Origin: Ruania alkalisoli
Lineage (GTDB): Bacteria > Actinomycetota > Actinomycetes > Actinomycetales > Beutenbergiaceae
DNA: 64,000 bases
Assembly: GCF_014960965.1 (NCBI RefSeq)
Contig: NZ_CP063169.1
Location: forward strand, 3,443,581-3,507,580
Direction: 5' to 3'
Within the stretch, counting starts at the first letter, position 1, and every line of letters begins with the position of its first letter. Shown in pieces: positions 62,639 to 64,000 of this stretch. The position numbers and the translations under genes are program-made. Under the pieces are notes generated by a model. That model was given only the letters and a program-made list of their open reading frames with translations. It made no database searches and was not told the origin of the DNA.

Positions 62639-63231
62639 GGCGCCTCGGCCAGTACGTCGTCGATCAGTGCGCTCAGCGTGCTCGCCTCCACCCGGCCCAC
62701 GACCCGGGCGGCCACGCGGCCGTCCTGATCGATCACCACCGTGCTAGGCATCGCCTGCAACGGCACCACCCCCTGCAACGCCGCCACCCCGGCGGCGTCG
62801 GAGTCGTACAGGCTCGGATACGGCACCTCGAAGCGCCGCTCGAACGCGAGTGCCGTCGCCGGCTCGTTGGTGTGGTTCACGCCGAGCAGATGCACGCCCT
62901 CGTCGGAGTACTCCTCGTGCACCTGGGCCAGATCGGGAGCCTCCGCCCGGCAGGGCGGGCACTCGGCGTACCAGAAGTTCAGCACGGTGATATCGCCGCG
63001 CCAGTCGGCCAGATCGACCGTCTCGTCCTCGAACGTGACCCCCGCGAGCTCGACGACGTCGCCACGCTCGCCGCGCGGCCAGGTCTGCACACTGCCATCT
63101 CCGGAGACGTAGCCGGTGTCGACGTCAGCGTCGGCGGTGGTGGTGGCGTCCGCACTGCACGCCGCCACGGTCAGCCCGGCGACTACGGCCAGCGCCCCGG
63201 TGACCACACGGCGCCGCGAGGGACCGGTCAT
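62635..63231 (-). CDS. resA: TlpA/ResA-like thioredoxin lipoprotein
   Basis: This 198-aa exported lipoprotein (lipobox VAAC at the end of the signal peptide) has a thioredoxin fold with the redox motif WYAECPPCRAEAPDL. It keeps apocytochrome c thiols reduced, receiving electrons from CcdA. LLGVNHTNEPATALAFERRF and PSTVVIDQDGRVAARVVG are typical of the family. Its ATG overlaps the stop of the phosphatase gene upstream. The gene order TlpA-ccdA-resB-ccsB is standard in actinobacteria. Confidence 0.9.
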   Translation of the reverse strand: MTGPSRRRVVTGALAVVAGLTVAACSADATTTADADVDTGYVSGDGSVQTWPRGERGDVVELAGVTFEDETVDLADWRGDITVLNFWYAECPPCRAEAPDLAQVHEEYSDEGVHLLGVNHTNEPATALAFERRFEVPYPSLYDSDAAGVAALQGVVPLQAMPSTVVIDQDGRVAARVVGRVEASTLSALIDDVLAEAP

Positions 63232-63872
63232 GGAAGGACCGCCGTCGAGGAGTCCGGCAGCAGGTCGCGGCACGGTTCGGCGTAGTCGACAGTGATGAGC
63301 GTGCCGTCATCGAAGGTGAGCGAGGTGATCGAGGCGAGCGTGGTGTTGCGCTTGCGCGGGTCGTGCACCATGCTCCGGCCCTCGAGATGGCGGCGCATGG
63401 TCCAGATGGGCAACTGATGGGAGACCAGCACGGCCTCGTGGCCGACTGCCCGGGCGCGTGCATCGCGGATCGCGGCGGTCATCCGCTCGATCACCTCGAC
63501 GTAGGGCTCCCCCCAGGAAGGCTTCCACGGGTTGATCAGCTTGACCATCCGCGCCGGTCGCAGCAGGTGGGTAGGGTCCTTCGCCACAGAAGTCCCCTCG
63601 AAGTGGTTACCGGCCTCGATCACCCGCTCATCGGTGCCGAGATCGAGCCCGAACCCCTCGGCGATCGGGGTGGCGGTCTGCTGAGCGCGCAGCAGTGGCG
63701 AGGCCGTCACGTCCACGATGTCGGCACCCTGCTCCTGCAGGGTGGAGGCCACTCGCTCGGCCATCTCGCGCCCACGGGCCGACAAGGGATACCCCTCGAG
63801 ACGGCCGTAGAGCACCCGGTCGGGGTTATAGACCTCGCCGTGCCGGATCAGATGGACCGTCGTGTAGACCAT
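63228..63872 (-). CDS. Histidine phosphatase family protein
   Basis: This 214-aa protein has the phosphoglycerate-mutase-like RHG motif (HLIRHGEVYNPDRVLYGRLE), TASPLLRAQQTATPIAE and the second catalytic His in VLVSHQLPIWTMRRHLEG. It leads the cytochrome maturation operon and overlaps the TlpA-like gene by 4 bases, an arrangement seen in other actinobacteria. The substrate is not known. Confidence 0.88.
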   Translation of the reverse strand: MVYTTVHLIRHGEVYNPDRVLYGRLEGYPLSARGREMAERVASTLQEQGADIVDVTASPLLRAQQTATPIAEGFGLDLGTDERVIEAGNHFEGTSVAKDPTHLLRPARMVKLINPWKPSWGEPYVEVIERMTAAIRDARARAVGHEAVLVSHQLPIWTMRRHLEGRSMVHDPRKRNTTLASITSLTFDDGTLITVDYAEPCRDLLPDSSTAVLP

Positions 63873-63922
63873 GGCACCAGTGTCGCAAACCCCGACGACG
63901 TCCCTCACCCTCGTGCGCGGCA

Positions 63923-63939
63923 ACCGGCGTGAAGCCGGT
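63923..63939. terminator. Short hairpin after the partial gene at the right edge
   Basis: ACCGGC-GTGAA-GCCGGT forms a 6-bp stem in the gap upstream of the phosphatase gene, 11 bp after the stop of the next minus-strand gene. It may be its terminator. Confidence 0.35.
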
Positions 63940-63950
63940 CACCTCACGTC

Positions 63951-64000
63951 TCAGCGATCGCGTCGGTCGATCTCCCGGATGATCTCGGTGAACGCCTCCC
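63951..64000 (-). CDS. C-terminal end of an unidentified protein (cut by the right edge)
   Basis: The last 50 bases are an open frame on the minus strand reading EAFTEIIREIDRRDR and then TGA at 63951-63953. The codon pattern is coding-like. Too little is visible to name the protein. It lies directly upstream of the cytochrome maturation operon. Confidence 0.5.
   Translation of the reverse strand, partial: EAFTEIIREIDRRDR

Overview
This 64-kb window is chromosomal DNA of a high-GC actinobacterium. The pattern of actinobacterial ribosomal operons, HadAB-type dehydratases, the aerobic menaquinone/complex I/Res cytochrome-maturation gene set, an F420-type oxidoreductase, and GTG/TTG and leaderless starts suggests the order Micrococcales. 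Ruaniaceae or Beutenbergiaceae-like is my guess; a 16S or marker-gene search would settle it. There are no insertion sequences, phage genes or CRISPR arrays. Nearly all of the window is housekeeping, and the accessory material sits in a few inserted patches.

Layout. (1) 1-9.3 kb, minus strand: tRNA-Trp, secE, nusG, rplK, rplA, rplJ, rplL, rpoB and the start of rpoC, with recognisable promoters, terminators, an L10-type leader and an unusual cluster of hairpins between nusG and rplK. (2) 9.5-19.6 kb: a patch between tRNA-Trp/secE and hadAB, two parts of a block that is contiguous in mycobacteria. It holds a sensor kinase/response regulator pair, two paralogous Ser/Pro-rich secreted or anchored proteins, an APH-fold kinase coupled to them, adenosine deaminase, an alpha/beta hydrolase, murB, an MFS transporter and a LacI regulator. 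(3) 19.6-21.5 kb: hadA, hadB, rpmG, tRNA-Met, tRNA-Thr, tRNA-Tyr. (4) 21.6-26.1 kb: yajQ, htpX, a ferredoxin-NADP reductase, rarD and a low-molecular-weight phosphatase/ArsC-like protein.

(5) 26.1-46 kb: one long minus-strand array reading menG, menJ, nuoA to nuoN, then a long-chain polyprenyl diphosphate synthase. Most neighbours overlap by 1-8 bases, so this looks like one respiratory supply unit: quinone ring methylation, quinone side-chain saturation, complex I and the quinone side-chain synthase. (6) 46-58.4 kb: the rest of menaquinone synthesis (menF, menD, menC, menB, menE, menA) in small units. Between them lie an HtrA-type protease, a TetR/SMR exporter pair with an operator, an F420-type LLM oxidoreductase and a DUF3048 lipoprotein. 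(7) 58.3-63.9 kb: two small membrane proteins with overlapping divergent promoters. After them comes the c-type cytochrome maturation operon (histidine phosphatase, TlpA-like thioredoxin, ccdA, resB, ccsB), which serves the heme proteins that take electrons from menaquinol. The last 50 bases are the 3' end of another minus-strand gene.

Themes worth attention: at least seven start codons lie 6-8 bases after a TANNNT -10 box, indicating leaderless mRNAs. Two GATGAGA-N4-TCTCAT dyads occur in the Ser/Pro-rich protein/kinase/adenosine deaminase module. A roughly 69-bp intergenic repeat occurs twice inside the menJ-nuo array, each time placed exactly on the stop codon of the upstream gene. menH and a DHNA-CoA thioesterase gene were not seen here.
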